From contig NZ_QFZZ01000003.1 of assembly GCF_005233515.1 (NCBI RefSeq), positions 587,259 through 651,258 of the forward strand: a stretch of 64,000 nucleotides of DNA. Reading direction: 5' to 3'. The notes beneath the pieces are model-generated. The model worked only from the letters and a program-made list of their open reading frames with translations, was not told the origin of the DNA and searched no databases. The translations under genes were made by a program, and so were the position numbers. Source of the DNA: Pseudomonas sp. CFBP13508. Lineage in GTDB: Bacteria; Pseudomonadota; Gammaproteobacteria; Pseudomonadales; Pseudomonadaceae. Positions within the stretch are counted from its first letter, which is position 1; each line of letters starts with the position of its first letter. Of the stretch, positions 8,501 to 16,553 are shown one piece after another.

Positions 8501-10111
8501 GAGCTCAATCTCAAGGAGCCCATTCCCAACTATCGCACCGTGATGAGCGAGCGCCTGCAGATGCAGCTGCTCATTGGGCATGAGTGGCTTGAGCAGCATT
8601 CAACGGATTTTCAGCGGCGCGTCCTGGCGATGCAGACCATGGCCGGCGTCGACACCGGATCAGGATCAGATGCATCTGTTCGGCCTTACCTGGAAATGTC
8701 TGATATCACCGAAGGCATCATCGAAAAAATGGAGGCGGCACAGAGCTGCTTCAATGACATGACCCTGTTGGGAAAAGAAGCCGTCGAGGCAATGCGCGAC
8801 TATAAGGACGCCTGGCCGGATTACTCGGTGACCGAGCTCAAGCAATTGCAGATCAGTCTGGGTCAGGAAGTCTGCATCAAGCCCGGCGACACCCAGCTCC
8901 ACACGGACGCCTATCATGCACTGGCCAACGTGATCGCCGATGCCGCGCTCAATATCCAGAGTTCGCTTGACCTGAGCGCTGATGAAAGCCTGAGCAATCT
9001 GCGAGATCGAATCGACGCCCTGAGTAACGTCAGCGAACAGTTCTCCGCCGTCGACCGGCGCTTCGATGATCTGCTCATCGAGTACCCTGAACACATTTAC
9101 CTGGACCGACTCAAGCGAGTGCAGACGCGCGTGCTCGCGTTCAAGGCCAGCGCTGACAGCAAACTGGCCGAGCTGCTGCGCTACCGGCATCTGCTAGTGC
9201 CGCAGGCCGGCTCGTCGCGACCCTCGGCGTCATCCTCGAATCGACGGATCATTCAGACCCGATCAAGGGGTACGCTGGTTGGCGAACGAAAAAAGAGTCT
9301 CGACGGACACGACACCGATCTGATCGAAGTACGCTCCAGCCTGACAGGCGTCATCGCTACGTTCGAAGAGCAAACCCCCGGTCTCTGGGTGGAGCAACGC
9401 ACGGCGCCAGCGACACCGCCGACAGTCGCGGTAAGCCTGAGTAAAGCCGTAACCGAAGGTCAGGCGCTGATTGACGGTCTGGCCGCATTTCACCGGCGCA
9501 TCGAGGCGCGCCTCAAACGTGGCTCGCGGATTCCCGTGGAGGTCGAAGAGGAATATCACAACCAGGCCGCGCTGCTGCGCAAAGCCAATGCCGCGATCGA
9601 TGAGGCGCTGACCGCCAGCAACCTCACCGCCAGCCTGCGTGAACCCTCTGAAACGCTCAACCACGCGCTCGACAAAGCGGCAAAGACGCTGGAGGAAAAA
9701 GGCACCAGCACGCGTATCCGGCTGGTCAAGCAGCAACCGCCGACGGCGGCCGGGGTCCAGTGGCTCAAGGACAAGGGGGAAGTGAAGATCTCCAAAATCC
9801 TGACCCGACGTCGTCTGCGCCGCCATGAGCATGACTTTCTCGACGAATATGAGGTTCGTGATGCTCACACCGCCAAGGTCCTTTGCTACGCGCACTTCCA
9901 CTACAGCAGCGTCGGCGCCACCGTTGGAGCCTTCGTGCGCGGACACATGAAAACAGTCGCTCAACAACGAATGGGTGGCGCTTACGCGCCGGGTCTTCTG
10001 GATAATCAGGCGCTGATCCAGATCCATCGCAGCGAGATTTCCAGTCGCTCGGCCGAGGCACTGTTCTTCACTCCCGCCACGCCTGTCGCAACCGCGTCAG
10101 CGCCGTTCTGA
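5507..10111 (+). CDS. Giant 1534-residue dermonecrotic-toxin-like (DUF6543-type) protein
   Basis: One uninterrupted 1534-residue frame with an ATG shortly after CAGGAATCGCC. I recognise the style of the large Pseudomonas proteins annotated as dermonecrotic toxin / DUF6543: an N-terminal LYPNLDIDPRLTMV segment, a QTFARNALKQQLLKEQPGA stretch before an acidic DDIEI motif, a central hydrophobic pair of helices at about residues 706-770, a long helical region, and a C-terminal module containing YAHFHY and LDNQALIQIHRSEIS. No Sec signal is visible. The gene follows a terminator, its 3' end overlaps the convergent MocR gene by 44 bp, and I see no immunity-like partner. Toxic activity, target and secretion route are all inference; no catalytic motif is identified. 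Confidence 0.6.
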   Translation: MPEIPKASAVDIVTQLVTGPSLREVATKTLRQSLRTLYPNLDIDPRLTMVVQPAWIIEGEEVVSGRPKVESLTDALVRLGLSGTTVTYLDGEDYLTQQPGWPAAVKLPVRIDAIGLLLNELAPLLFIAYKEQHVDYWDEFTYPGQPRWQQLSQALRNLWQPDSSLGWDADQIAMALAVYTEPDPQQRLAPAPYAVRACLIDLDRGDGDQREHCALLDTAVLIGTVAQRTLILTYAVTQGFQHFDSLQELGADLLQRFGSTTAGEDLKWRLVEPQGNFFDHQACALISLEADALGEISFFQDSPLNRVYPHTGTAGKPAQPPARLEPHFERLRPMLPDWLNDALPMDQTRYSRHLLNLTTVHHENHGKSFQDEVVSLQTFARNALKQQLLKEQPGAKDIKIDDIEITITSLVVWGTFVLPGHTQTQTLTLLELALQNLAGLPLGNKTVRYKSGGALPDWMTVACLEKLVSTVDIGKTYPAHLKALLIDDAEQASALQTLYTSQLRIELPLLALQHKIQHKAGIDETGYRYVVAALATTDAERHVDGEEIVIRPLAFIARRSSSTADRVANMYVIGPREANKGPCVLYRPLFDMALLQYPGHANLLYAIQHSRHLRDSVLAWLPEDVRFNYSQFVFTARLPSVWTIPQLLVNPTTALDMSGPVELGTEVIARDVPATLHENNVQALITQADRQSVSDAEARWATLKQGGWLMLNAALPFLGRSVGAAAWIWQIMDDLQEVTDVANESSGKIAWTAIADILLALGMVLAHRAAVSAAPELKSIAAIEEPTTTVNPVGKVVKALRLPDLGSGELPSAHTTSIDIVTALKRSPAALAALLDAFKVDKPKGLGAAAREGAHRGLYELQKKWFAQVGERWFEVTRNEQGQVQIIDSGRQPQRAGPTLARTAGGEWVIDLRLRLRAGGLESVRRVARGSREKDAKALYDKNIVFEKILPTRQTRLEADRTALREASSQDQVEARSRYIDTLEAQHKEYAANIQLIKELNLKEPIPNYRTVMSERLQMQLLIGHEWLEQHSTDFQRRVLAMQTMAGVDTGSGSDASVRPYLEMSDITEGIIEKMEAAQSCFNDMTLLGKEAVEAMRDYKDAWPDYSVTELKQLQISLGQEVCIKPGDTQLHTDAYHALANVIADAALNIQSSLDLSADESLSNLRDRIDALSNVSEQFSAVDRRFDDLLIEYPEHIYLDRLKRVQTRVLAFKASADSKLAELLRYRHLLVPQAGSSRPSASSSNRRIIQTRSRGTLVGERKKSLDGHDTDLIEVRSSLTGVIATFEEQTPGLWVEQRTAPATPPTVAVSLSKAVTEGQALIDGLAAFHRRIEARLKRGSRIPVEVEEEYHNQAALLRKANAAIDEALTASNLTASLREPSETLNHALDKAAKTLEEKGTSTRIRLVKQQPPTAAGVQWLKDKGEVKISKILTRRRLRRHEHDFLDEYEVRDAHTAKVLCYAHFHYSSVGATVGAFVRGHMKTVAQQRMGGAYAPGLLDNQALIQIHRSEISSRSAEALFFTPATPVATASAPF

Positions 10112-11621
10112 TCGCAGGCTCCGGCACGGCGGCAAAACCCAGCACCAGTCCCGCGCGCTGATCCATGGCCGTGGACGAATCCGGTAGCCAGTAACTGCTC
10201 AAGCCGTTGATCTCGACATCGACATCAGCGGCTTGCGCGATCAGTTGTTGCTCGCGCTCGACGCTGCCGACCGGCACGGTCAGGTGCAACCCGGCAGACA
10301 CGGCAGGCAACCGGCCGACACCGGCGATCGCCGTCGGCCAGCCTTCGAGCAGGCAGTTGCGCCGGCTCAGCGCAGCCCGGCGCATGCGGCGGATATGCCG
10401 CTGAAAATGCCCGGCAGCCATGAACTCGGCCATCACCGCTTGCGTGCTGACTTCCGAGTGCCGCACATCCACCGCGCGCCGTTGCGAGAACGCGTCGACC
10501 AGTGCTGGCGGCAAGACCAGGTAGCCAAGACGCAGCGCCGGAAAGGCGACTTTGCCAAATGTGCCGACATAGAGCACGCGGCCCTGACGATCAAGCGACG
10601 CCAGCGGCGCTAGCGGTGCGCCGCTGTAGCGGTATTCGCCGTCATAGTCATCTTCGACGATCCAGCCGCCGACACGCTCGGCCCAGGTGAGTAATTCAAG
10701 GCGCCGGGCCAGACTCATGACCACACCGGTCGGGTACTGATGCGAGGGTGTGACGTAGACCACGCGGCAGTCAGTGAGTCCAGCCATTGCGCTGCAATCG
10801 ATACCGTCGCTGTCCACCGCCACGCCATGCAGTTTCGCCCCCGCTACAGCGAAGGCATGCCCAGCGGCGCGATAGCCCGGATTCTCGATCGCCACGCCAT
10901 CTCCCGGCTCGACCAGCAGCTGTGCACAAAGGCTGATGCCCTGCTGCGCGCCACTGGTGATCACAATCTGCTCAGCCGTACACTGCATGCCACGCGAACT
11001 GCGCAAATAAGCAGCGATCATGCCGCGCAGTCGAGCATCACCCGCTGAATCGCCGTAACACAGTTGCTGCAAATCCGGTTTGCGCCAGAAAGCCGCGTTC
11101 AGCTTGGCCCAGACCTCGAACGGGAACAGATCGAAAGCCGGAACACCCACGCGAAAAGCTCGTGGCGGACCACTCGGAGGTCGGGCCAAATGGTGCTTTT
11201 CAATACGAGAAAAACCGCCACTGTGGATAACTTTACTGGATGAATTCACAGGCAAATCCAGCCAATTTGTGGATAAGGCTGTGGGTAAGCCTGTTGACAA
11301 GCCTGTGGATGGATTTGTGGATAGTTTTTTCTTTGGTGTCGATGCCTGAGCCAGTTGCGCGACATAAGTGCCGTCACCCACTCGCCCCTCGATAAAGCCC
11401 TCGGCATACAACTGATCGTAGGCGCGCACCACACTGTTGCGAGAAATTCCAAGTGCCGAGGCCAAGTCACGGCTGGCCGGCAATCTTGTTCCACTGGCCA
11501 GACGCCCATCGAGTACACGCAGGCGCAACGCTTGATAAAGCTGGCGGCTCAAGCCTTGACGGCGATCAAGCTCGATCCCGGCCGGATTGAAAGGCATCGA
11601 CAGCGGTGGCAGATCAGGCAT
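10068..11621 (-). CDS. MocR-type regulator (GntR wHTH fused to aminotransferase fold)
   Basis: A 517-residue MocR/PdxR-like regulator. An N-terminal GntR winged helix (about residues 15-85, LPASRDLASALGISRNSV) is joined by a linker to a fold-type I aminotransferase domain with DDYDGEYRYSG and the PLP-lysine segment YVGTFGKVAFPALRLGY. Such proteins sense PLP or amino-substrate aldimines. Start placed at ATG 11621 (MPDLPPLSMPF); a longer TTG version is possible. The linker is unusual: about 20 residues are a tandem LST(G/N)-type repeat encoded by a 12-bp DNA repeat. The gene is divergent from the PaiB-like and GNAT genes, its likely targets, and overlaps the 3' end of the giant gene. Confidence 0.88.
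   Translation of the reverse strand: MPDLPPLSMPFNPAGIELDRRQGLSRQLYQALRLRVLDGRLASGTRLPASRDLASALGISRNSVVRAYDQLYAEGFIEGRVGDGTYVAQLAQASTPKKKLSTNPSTGLSTGLPTALSTNWLDLPVNSSSKVIHSGGFSRIEKHHLARPPSGPPRAFRVGVPAFDLFPFEVWAKLNAAFWRKPDLQQLCYGDSAGDARLRGMIAAYLRSSRGMQCTAEQIVITSGAQQGISLCAQLLVEPGDGVAIENPGYRAAGHAFAVAGAKLHGVAVDSDGIDCSAMAGLTDCRVVYVTPSHQYPTGVVMSLARRLELLTWAERVGGWIVEDDYDGEYRYSGAPLAPLASLDRQGRVLYVGTFGKVAFPALRLGYLVLPPALVDAFSQRRAVDVRHSEVSTQAVMAEFMAAGHFQRHIRRMRRAALSRRNCLLEGWPTAIAGVGRLPAVSAGLHLTVPVGSVEREQQLIAQAADVDVEINGLSSYWLPDSSTAMDQRAGLVLGFAAVPEPAIRTALTRLRQAWRE
11222..11324. repeat. 12-bp tandem repeat with DnaA-box-like units inside the MocR gene
   Basis: On the + strand TGTGGATAA occurs exactly at 11222 and 11268. 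Variants follow at exact 12-bp steps: TGTGGGTAA at 11280, TGTTGACAA at 11292, TGTGGATGG at 11304 and TGTGGATAG at 11316. In the MocR frame each unit codes for a four-residue (L/P)(S/P)T(G/N/A) repeat in the interdomain linker. The match to the DnaA box (TTATCCACA) may be coincidental. Confidence 0.8.
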
Positions 11622-11714
11622 GGCGAATGGACCTATGAAATGGCTCGACAATGGCTCTTACAACGGACCAATAGCCTGCCTACGATGCAGGCATTCGCCA
11701 AGGAAAATCTGTCC

Positions 11715-12338
11715 ATGTACACGCCACGCGCCTTTGCCATCGAAGACCTGTCCCAACTGCACGAACTGATCCTCGCCACTCGCCTGGCCATTCTGGTCAG
11801 CCACGGTGAGAGCGGATTGCAAGCCAGTCATGTGCCGGTGCTGCTGCATCGCGAACAGGGCGAATACGGCACGCTCTACGGCCATCTGGCCAAGGCCAAT
11901 CCGCAATGGAAAGACCTGCGTGACGGCGCCGAGGCCATGCTGATTTTCGCCGGACCCGACGCCTACGTCAGCCCGGGCTTCTATCCGAGCAAGGCCGAGC
12001 ACGGCAAGGTCGTGCCGACCTGGAACTACATCGCCGTGCACGCCTACGGCCACGCTGAAACCTTCAACGACGGCGGCCGGTTGCTCGACATTGTCAGCAC
12101 CCTCACCGACCGTCACGAGGCAGGCCGTGCCCAGCCGTGGTCGGTGGACGATGCGCCGGCCGATTACATCGACACCATGCTCAAGGCCATCGTCGGTTTT
12201 GCCATTCCCATCGACCGCCTCGAGGGCAAACGCAAGCTCAGCCAGAACCGCAGCGCCGAAGATATTGCCGGGGTGCGCGAAGGCCTTGCCGCCAGCCCCG
12301 ACGCCAACGATCAAACCCTCGCCCGCCTGATGCGCTAA
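11715..12338 (+). CDS. PaiB-like FMN-binding protein
   Basis: A 207-residue member of the PaiB family (flavin-reductase-like split barrel, often annotated as a negative transcriptional regulator). Typical segments include MYTPRAFAIEDL at the start, GHLAKANPQW, and YVSPGFYPSK...VPTWNYIAVHAYG. ATG 11715 has AAGGA upstream at good spacing. It opens a three-gene operon with two GNAT acetyltransferases, an arrangement recalling Bacillus paiAB (acetyltransferase plus PaiB), and is divergent from the MocR regulator. Its ligand and biochemical role are unknown. Confidence 0.85.
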   Translation: MYTPRAFAIEDLSQLHELILATRLAILVSHGESGLQASHVPVLLHREQGEYGTLYGHLAKANPQWKDLRDGAEAMLIFAGPDAYVSPGFYPSKAEHGKVVPTWNYIAVHAYGHAETFNDGGRLLDIVSTLTDRHEAGRAQPWSVDDAPADYIDTMLKAIVGFAIPIDRLEGKRKLSQNRSAEDIAGVREGLAASPDANDQTLARLMR

Positions 12339-12348
12339 GGAAATCCGC

Positions 12349-12795
12349 ATGACTCAGATCGATATTCGCCCGGTCAGCGCCAACGACCACGCCGCTTGGC
12401 TGCCGTTGTGGCAAGCCTATTTGCGCTTCTACAACACGGAACTGCCGGACGCTGTCACCCAAAGCACTTGGCAGCGTTTTCTCGACCCGAATGAACCGAC
12501 CCACGCCGCCCTCGCGTGGGCCGATGGCAAAGCGCTGGGCATGGTGCATTACATCTATCATCGCTCGAACTGGAGCATCGAAAACTCCTGTTATCTGCAG
12601 GATCTGCTGGTGGTGCCCGAGTCCCGTGGCACCGGTGTCGGTCGGCTGTTGATTGAGCATGTCTACGCTACCGCCAAAGCCGATGGTTGCTGCAAAGTCC
12701 ACTGGCTGACCCACGAAACCAATGCAACGGCGATCCAGCTCTACGAGCGCATTGCCGAACGTCCGGGATTCATTCAGTTTCGTAAAGCCCTTTAA
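12349..12795 (+). CDS. GNAT N-acetyltransferase (148 aa)
   Basis: A compact GNAT-fold enzyme using acetyl-CoA. The acetyl-CoA binding motif A is visible as LLVVPESRGTGVGRLLIEH (about residues 85-103), followed by the WLTHETNATAIQLYERI segment. It starts 10 nt after the PaiB-like stop with an AAGGA site and is followed after 12 nt by a second GNAT gene. Substrate unknown; linkage to a PaiB-like gene hints at small-molecule (amine or polyamine) acetylation, which is inference. Confidence 0.85.
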   Translation: MTQIDIRPVSANDHAAWLPLWQAYLRFYNTELPDAVTQSTWQRFLDPNEPTHAALAWADGKALGMVHYIYHRSNWSIENSCYLQDLLVVPESRGTGVGRLLIEHVYATAKADGCCKVHWLTHETNATAIQLYERIAERPGFIQFRKAL

Positions 12796-12807
12796 GGAGA
12801 CGCGCAC

Positions 12808-13479
12808 ATGACCGCTTCACTCGCTGACTGGAAAGGCGTCCCCGCCCCCTCCGCCACCCTGCTCGAAGGCCGTTTCATCCGCCTGGAAAAGCTCGACCCG
12901 GCGCGCCATGCCGAGCAGCTTTACGCCGCCCTCGAAGGGCCGGGTGCTGATCCGAAGCTCTGGGATTACTTGCCTTACGGGCCGTTTCCCGAGCGCAGCG
13001 CGTTCAACGACTGGCTGAACAATCATGCGGCCAACAGCGACCCGTATTTCTTCAGCGTCATCGACCGTGCGACTGGTCAGGTCCAAGGCATCCTCAGCCT
13101 GATGTCGATCGTCCCGGCGCAGGGTCGCATCGAGATCGGCCACGTCACTTTCGGTGCGCCGATGCAGCGCTCGCCGAAAAGCACCGAGGCGGTGTACCTG
13201 CTGGCCAAGTATTCGTTCGAGCTGGGTTACCGGCGCCTGGAATGGAAGTGCAACAACGGCAACGCCCGCTCCAAATACGCGGCCGAGCGTCTGGGCTTCA
13301 GCTTCGAAGGGGTGTTCCGCCAGCACATGGTGGTCAAGGGCCAGAACCGCGATACCGCGTGGTATTCGATTCTGGATTCGGAATGGCCAGCGATTGGTGC
13401 CGGGTTCGAGCGCTGGCTCAGCGATGAAAACCAGACGCCTGATGGCCAGGTGAAAGGCTTGGCCGAGTGCCGTAGCTGA
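12808..13479 (+). CDS. GNAT N-acetyltransferase, RimJ/RimL-like (223 aa)
   Basis: A 223-residue acetyltransferase of the RimJ/RimL subgroup: LLEGRFIRLEKLDPARHAE at the N-terminus, IEIGHVTFGAPMQRS, and the ending CNNGNARSKYAAERLGFSFE that carries the CoA-proximal helix. AAGGAG precedes the ATG. It is the last gene of the paiB-like/GNAT/GNAT operon and is followed by a REP pair. Relatives acetylate N-terminal amines or small molecules; the substrate here cannot be told from sequence. Confidence 0.85.
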   Translation: MTASLADWKGVPAPSATLLEGRFIRLEKLDPARHAEQLYAALEGPGADPKLWDYLPYGPFPERSAFNDWLNNHAANSDPYFFSVIDRATGQVQGILSLMSIVPAQGRIEIGHVTFGAPMQRSPKSTEAVYLLAKYSFELGYRRLEWKCNNGNARSKYAAERLGFSFEGVFRQHMVVKGQNRDTAWYSILDSEWPAIGAGFERWLSDENQTPDGQVKGLAECRS

Positions 13480-13494
13480 TCGTCACAAAGCACC

Positions 13495-13583
13495 TGTGGG
13501 AGCGAGCCTGCTCGCGAAGGCGCTGTGTCAGTCACTGAAATATTGACTGACCGACCGCTTTCGCGAGCAGGCTCGCTCCCACA
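13495..13583. repeat. REP pair (inverted, GAGCCTGCTCGC type)
   Basis: Arms TGTGGGAGCGAGCCTGCTCG and CGCGAGCAGGCTCGCTCCCA enclose a spacer of about 45 bp. It sits between the convergent GNAT and homocysteine methyltransferase genes. Confidence 0.92.
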
Positions 13584-13599
13584 ATTGGCGGGGTTTTTC

Positions 13600-14517
13600 T
13601 TAACGACGCAGTTCTTGCGCCAGCACCGCAATGTGCTCCGGGCCGATCCCGCAGCAGCCACCCAGATGACTGGCGCCGCGCTGTTGCCAGTCCAGCGCCC
13701 AGTGCAGATACCCCGGCGGATCGAGATCGTCACGCAACGGGTCGAGCCCGTCGTTGGCCGTGGCTTCTTTCGGTTGCGGAGGAAACGCGTTGGCATAGGC
13801 GCCGATATTGATCGTGACGCCGAGACGCTCAAAGGTTGCGCGCGCCGCGTCGATGGCCGCGCCTATCACTTCAGGCTGACTGCAGTTGAACAGCAGGGTC
13901 TCGACGCCAAGTTCAGCCGCCAGCGCAGCCGCTTCGGCTACCGGCTCACCGGAGCGCAGGCGCGGCACTTCATCGGTGTCTTCATCCTTGAGGGTGAACG
14001 ACAGCCAGAACGGTTTGCCGTCCTTCGGCAACCCGGCGTGAATGGCGCGTGCCTCGATAATTGAACTCTGGGTTTCCGCCAGCCACAGATCAACATGCGG
14101 GGCCAGCCCCTTGACCAGCGGCGTCAGCAGCTCGGTCACGCGATCCGCTTCGAACAGATCCGGACGATACGAACCAAACAGCGGCGGCAACGAACCGGCA
14201 ACACGCACTGGCTTGCCGGATGCCTGCACCGCCCGCCGCGCCAGTTCTCCCGCCAGTGCCGCAAGCGCCTGGCCTTCAGCAGCAAACCGCGCCTCGCCAA
14301 TGTGAAACGGCACCACCGCGTAACTGTTGCTGGTGATTACGTCCGCGCCGCTGTTGATGTACGCGGCATGCACCGCCTCGACCGCCTGCGGCGCTTCACT
14401 CAGCGCCAGTGCCGACCACTCCGGTTGGCGAAACGGTGCGCCGGCGCGTTGCAACTCGCGGCCCATGCCGCCATCGAGAATGACCCTGTTCGCTGCGCCC
14501 ATATGCTTTTCACTCAT
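13600..14517 (-). CDS. Homocysteine S-methyltransferase family protein (MmuM-like)
   Basis: A zinc-dependent methyltransferase of about 305 residues that transfers a methyl group, in MmuM from S-methylmethionine, to homocysteine to give methionine. Evidence: N-terminal ILDGGMGREL, NCSQPEV carrying the first zinc cysteine, and the C-terminal GGCCGIGPEHI with the paired zinc cysteines near residues 288-289. Start uncertain: ATG 14517 is used, ATG 14502 (MGAANRV) and GTG 14538 are alternatives with equally weak ribosome sites. Divergent from an amino-acid ABC transporter pair, which could supply the methyl donor or methionine (inference). Confidence 0.85.
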   Translation of the reverse strand: MSEKHMGAANRVILDGGMGRELQRAGAPFRQPEWSALALSEAPQAVEAVHAAYINSGADVITSNSYAVVPFHIGEARFAAEGQALAALAGELARRAVQASGKPVRVAGSLPPLFGSYRPDLFEADRVTELLTPLVKGLAPHVDLWLAETQSSIIEARAIHAGLPKDGKPFWLSFTLKDEDTDEVPRLRSGEPVAEAAALAAELGVETLLFNCSQPEVIGAAIDAARATFERLGVTINIGAYANAFPPQPKEATANDGLDPLRDDLDPPGYLHWALDWQQRGASHLGGCCGIGPEHIAVLAQELRR

Positions 14518-14615
14518 ATGCTTATGAAAATAACTCACTATCAGAGTCGTTCTTATAACTATTTAATACGCACCACTCGGTTAATAACAACCTCTTTTTT
14601 CAACAGGACGCGACT

Positions 14616-15434
14616 GTGAAATTCCAACCGCTATTGGCCCTGGGCCTGACCATTCTGGCCTCCACCCAAGCCTTCGGCGGCGCGACGCTGGACCGTATCG
14701 AACAGAAAAAAGAGCTGGTCGGCGTGCTCATGGAAAGCTATCCACCCTTCTCGTTTCTCAATGAGCAGAATCAACTCGACGGTTTCGATGTCGACGTTGC
14801 CAAAGCAGTGGCGGATAAGCTCGGCGTCAAGCTGCGTCTGGAAACGCCGTCCTGGGACGTGATCGCCGCCGGCCGCTGGAGCGGGCGCTATGACATCTGC
14901 ATCTGCTCGATGACCCCGAGCAAGGCCCGCGCCGAAGTATTCGACTTCCCGGTCGAGTATTACGCTTCGCCAGCGGTGATCGTGGTCAACGCCAAGGACG
15001 ATCGCATCCACAGCGCCAAGGATCTGAGCGGCAAAAAGGTCGGCCTGACCAGCGCCTCCAGCTACGAAAGCTACCTGAACAAGAATCTGATCATCGAAGG
15101 CGCCGAGGATACGCAGTTGCAGTATCCGTTCGAGGATGTGCAGATCGCTCCGTACGACACCGACAACGTCGCCTTCCAGGATCTGGGCCTGGGCGCCGGC
15201 GTGCGCCTGGATGCGATCCTCACCAATCTGGTCACCGCGCAGCCGCGCCTGAACCAGGACAAGCGCTTCAAACTGGCCGGCGAACCGCTGTACTCGGAAC
15301 CCAATTCGGTGGCCATCGAAAAGGGTGACCCGCAATGGGACGCCAAGGTGCGCGAGGTGTTTGCCCAGCTGAAACAGGACGGCACCCTGAGCAAGCTGTC
15401 GCAGAAATGGATCGGCGCCGACATCAGCCAATGA
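14616..15434 (+). CDS. Amino-acid ABC transporter, periplasmic binding protein
   Basis: A 272-residue family 3 solute-binding protein: signal peptide to about residue 21, then LDRIEQKKELVGVLMESYPP, LDGFDVDVAKAVADKLGVK and a GRYDICICSMTPSKARAEVFDF segment. This family serves polar amino-acid importers (cystine, glutamate, glutamine and others). It overlaps the permease gene by 4 bp (ATGA). No ATP-binding subunit follows. Divergent homocysteine methyltransferase suggests a sulfur amino acid or S-methylmethionine as substrate, but that is inference. Confidence 0.88.
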   Translation: MKFQPLLALGLTILASTQAFGGATLDRIEQKKELVGVLMESYPPFSFLNEQNQLDGFDVDVAKAVADKLGVKLRLETPSWDVIAAGRWSGRYDICICSMTPSKARAEVFDFPVEYYASPAVIVVNAKDDRIHSAKDLSGKKVGLTSASSYESYLNKNLIIEGAEDTQLQYPFEDVQIAPYDTDNVAFQDLGLGAGVRLDAILTNLVTAQPRLNQDKRFKLAGEPLYSEPNSVAIEKGDPQWDAKVREVFAQLKQDGTLSKLSQKWIGADISQ

Positions 15435-16267
15435 CTTCCTTTCCGACCCCGCCACAGCCACCGCAACCGGTGGCTGAAACACGCCTGCAAAAGCTCTTTG
15501 GTTTCCGTACGCGCCTGTACCTGACGTGGGCGGCGCTGTTCTGCCTGTTCGCCGGATTCTTCCTCAGCTTCGACCTGAAGTTCGCGATCATCCTCGATAA
15601 GCTGCCCAACCTGGTTGGCCTGAAGCTGGCGCCGAACGGCTTCCTGCAAGGCGCAGCGCTGACCCTGTTTCTCTGCGCCTGCTCGATCATCGCCTCGTCG
15701 CTGCTCGGTTTCATCACCGCGCTGGCGCGCCTGTCGAACAGCGCCGTGGCGTTTGGCATCGCCAGTTTCTACACCTCGTTCTTCCGTGGCACGCCACTGC
15801 TGATCCAGATCCTGCTGATCTACCTCGGCTTGCCGCAACTGGGCATCGTGCCCGGCGCCATCGTCGCCGGCATCATCGCCCTGTCGCTGAATTACGGCGC
15901 CTACCTGAGCGAAATCTTCCGCGCCGGGATTCTCGGCGTCGATCACGGCCAACGCGAAGCATCCCTGGCGCTGGGCCTGCGCGAAAGCGTGATCTTCTGG
16001 CGCATCACCCTGCCCCAGGCCATGCGCACAATCATTCCGCCGACCACCAACCAGTTCATCTCGATGCTCAAGGACTCGTCGCTGATTTCGGTAATGGGCG
16101 TCTGGGAAGTGATGTTCCTCGCCCAGTCCTACGGCCGCTCAAGCTATCGCTACATCGAAATGCTCACCACGGCGGCGATCATCTACTGGCTGATGTCGAT
16201 CGGGCTGGAGCTGATTCAGGCAAGGATGGAGCGGCATTACGGCAAGGCGTATGTGCGGCGTGGCTGA
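15431..16267 (+). CDS. Amino-acid ABC transporter permease
   Basis: A 278-residue inner-membrane permease of the HisMQ/GltJK type with about five membrane helices. The FFRGTPLLIQILLIYLGLP segment and the cytoplasmic EAA loop (REASLALGLRESVIFWRITLP) that docks the ATPase are clear. Start at ATG 15431 overlaps the binding-protein stop. A single permease with one binding protein suggests a homodimeric channel. The ATPase must be encoded elsewhere or shared. Its 3' end is only 7 bp from the convergent hipB stop. Confidence 0.88.
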   Translation: MTSFPTPPQPPQPVAETRLQKLFGFRTRLYLTWAALFCLFAGFFLSFDLKFAIILDKLPNLVGLKLAPNGFLQGAALTLFLCACSIIASSLLGFITALARLSNSAVAFGIASFYTSFFRGTPLLIQILLIYLGLPQLGIVPGAIVAGIIALSLNYGAYLSEIFRAGILGVDHGQREASLALGLRESVIFWRITLPQAMRTIIPPTTNQFISMLKDSSLISVMGVWEVMFLAQSYGRSSYRYIEMLTTAAIIYWLMSIGLELIQARMERHYGKAYVRRG

Positions 16268-16274
16268 AGGGTAT

Positions 16275-16553
16275 TCAAACGGTGTCCCGGCGGATTCGCA
16301 CAACGCCCATTTTCATGCCGAATGGGCGGAACACCGCGTTCAGCGACTTCAGTGTCTGATTGCCTTCGCCATGTTCGATATGCACCAGCGTGCGCACTGA
16401 AATCTTGCACATCTTCGCGAACTGAGTCTGATGCAGACCGGTGACTTCGACCCGTAAACGGCGCACGGCGTCACCGATTTCCAGAGTGCCTTGGGTCAGT
16501 GATTGCTGAATGCTTTCGATGAGCGCCGTGCGCTCGAGGACGGTCAGACTCAT
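16275..16553 (-). CDS. hipB: HipB-like antitoxin / XRE-family DNA-binding protein
   Basis: A 92-residue protein whose centre is an XRE-type helix-turn-helix (LHQTQFAKMCKISVRTLVHI) followed by EHGEGNQTLKSLNAVFRPFG, the tail common in HipB partners. Its ATG overlaps the hipA stop (ATGA), so it is translated second, the reverse of the classical E. coli hipBA order. A GTG 12 nt upstream is an alternative start. Expected to bind and neutralise HipA and repress the operon; three TGCA-N6-TGCA sites upstream of hipA are candidate operators. Confidence 0.82.
   Translation of the reverse strand: MSLTVLERTALIESIQQSLTQGTLEIGDAVRRLRVEVTGLHQTQFAKMCKISVRTLVHIEHGEGNQTLKSLNAVFRPFGMKMGVVRIRRDTV

Noticed and set aside
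11222..11324. DnaA-box cluster as a replication origin
   Set aside because: It is in-frame coding repeat of the MocR linker, with no dnaA, dnaN, rpmH or AT-rich unwinding element nearby; kept only as a repeat.
13495..13583. Repeated GAGCCTGCTCGC units as a CRISPR array
   Set aside because: Units are inverted pairs scattered singly between genes, typical of REP elements, not regularly spaced direct repeats.
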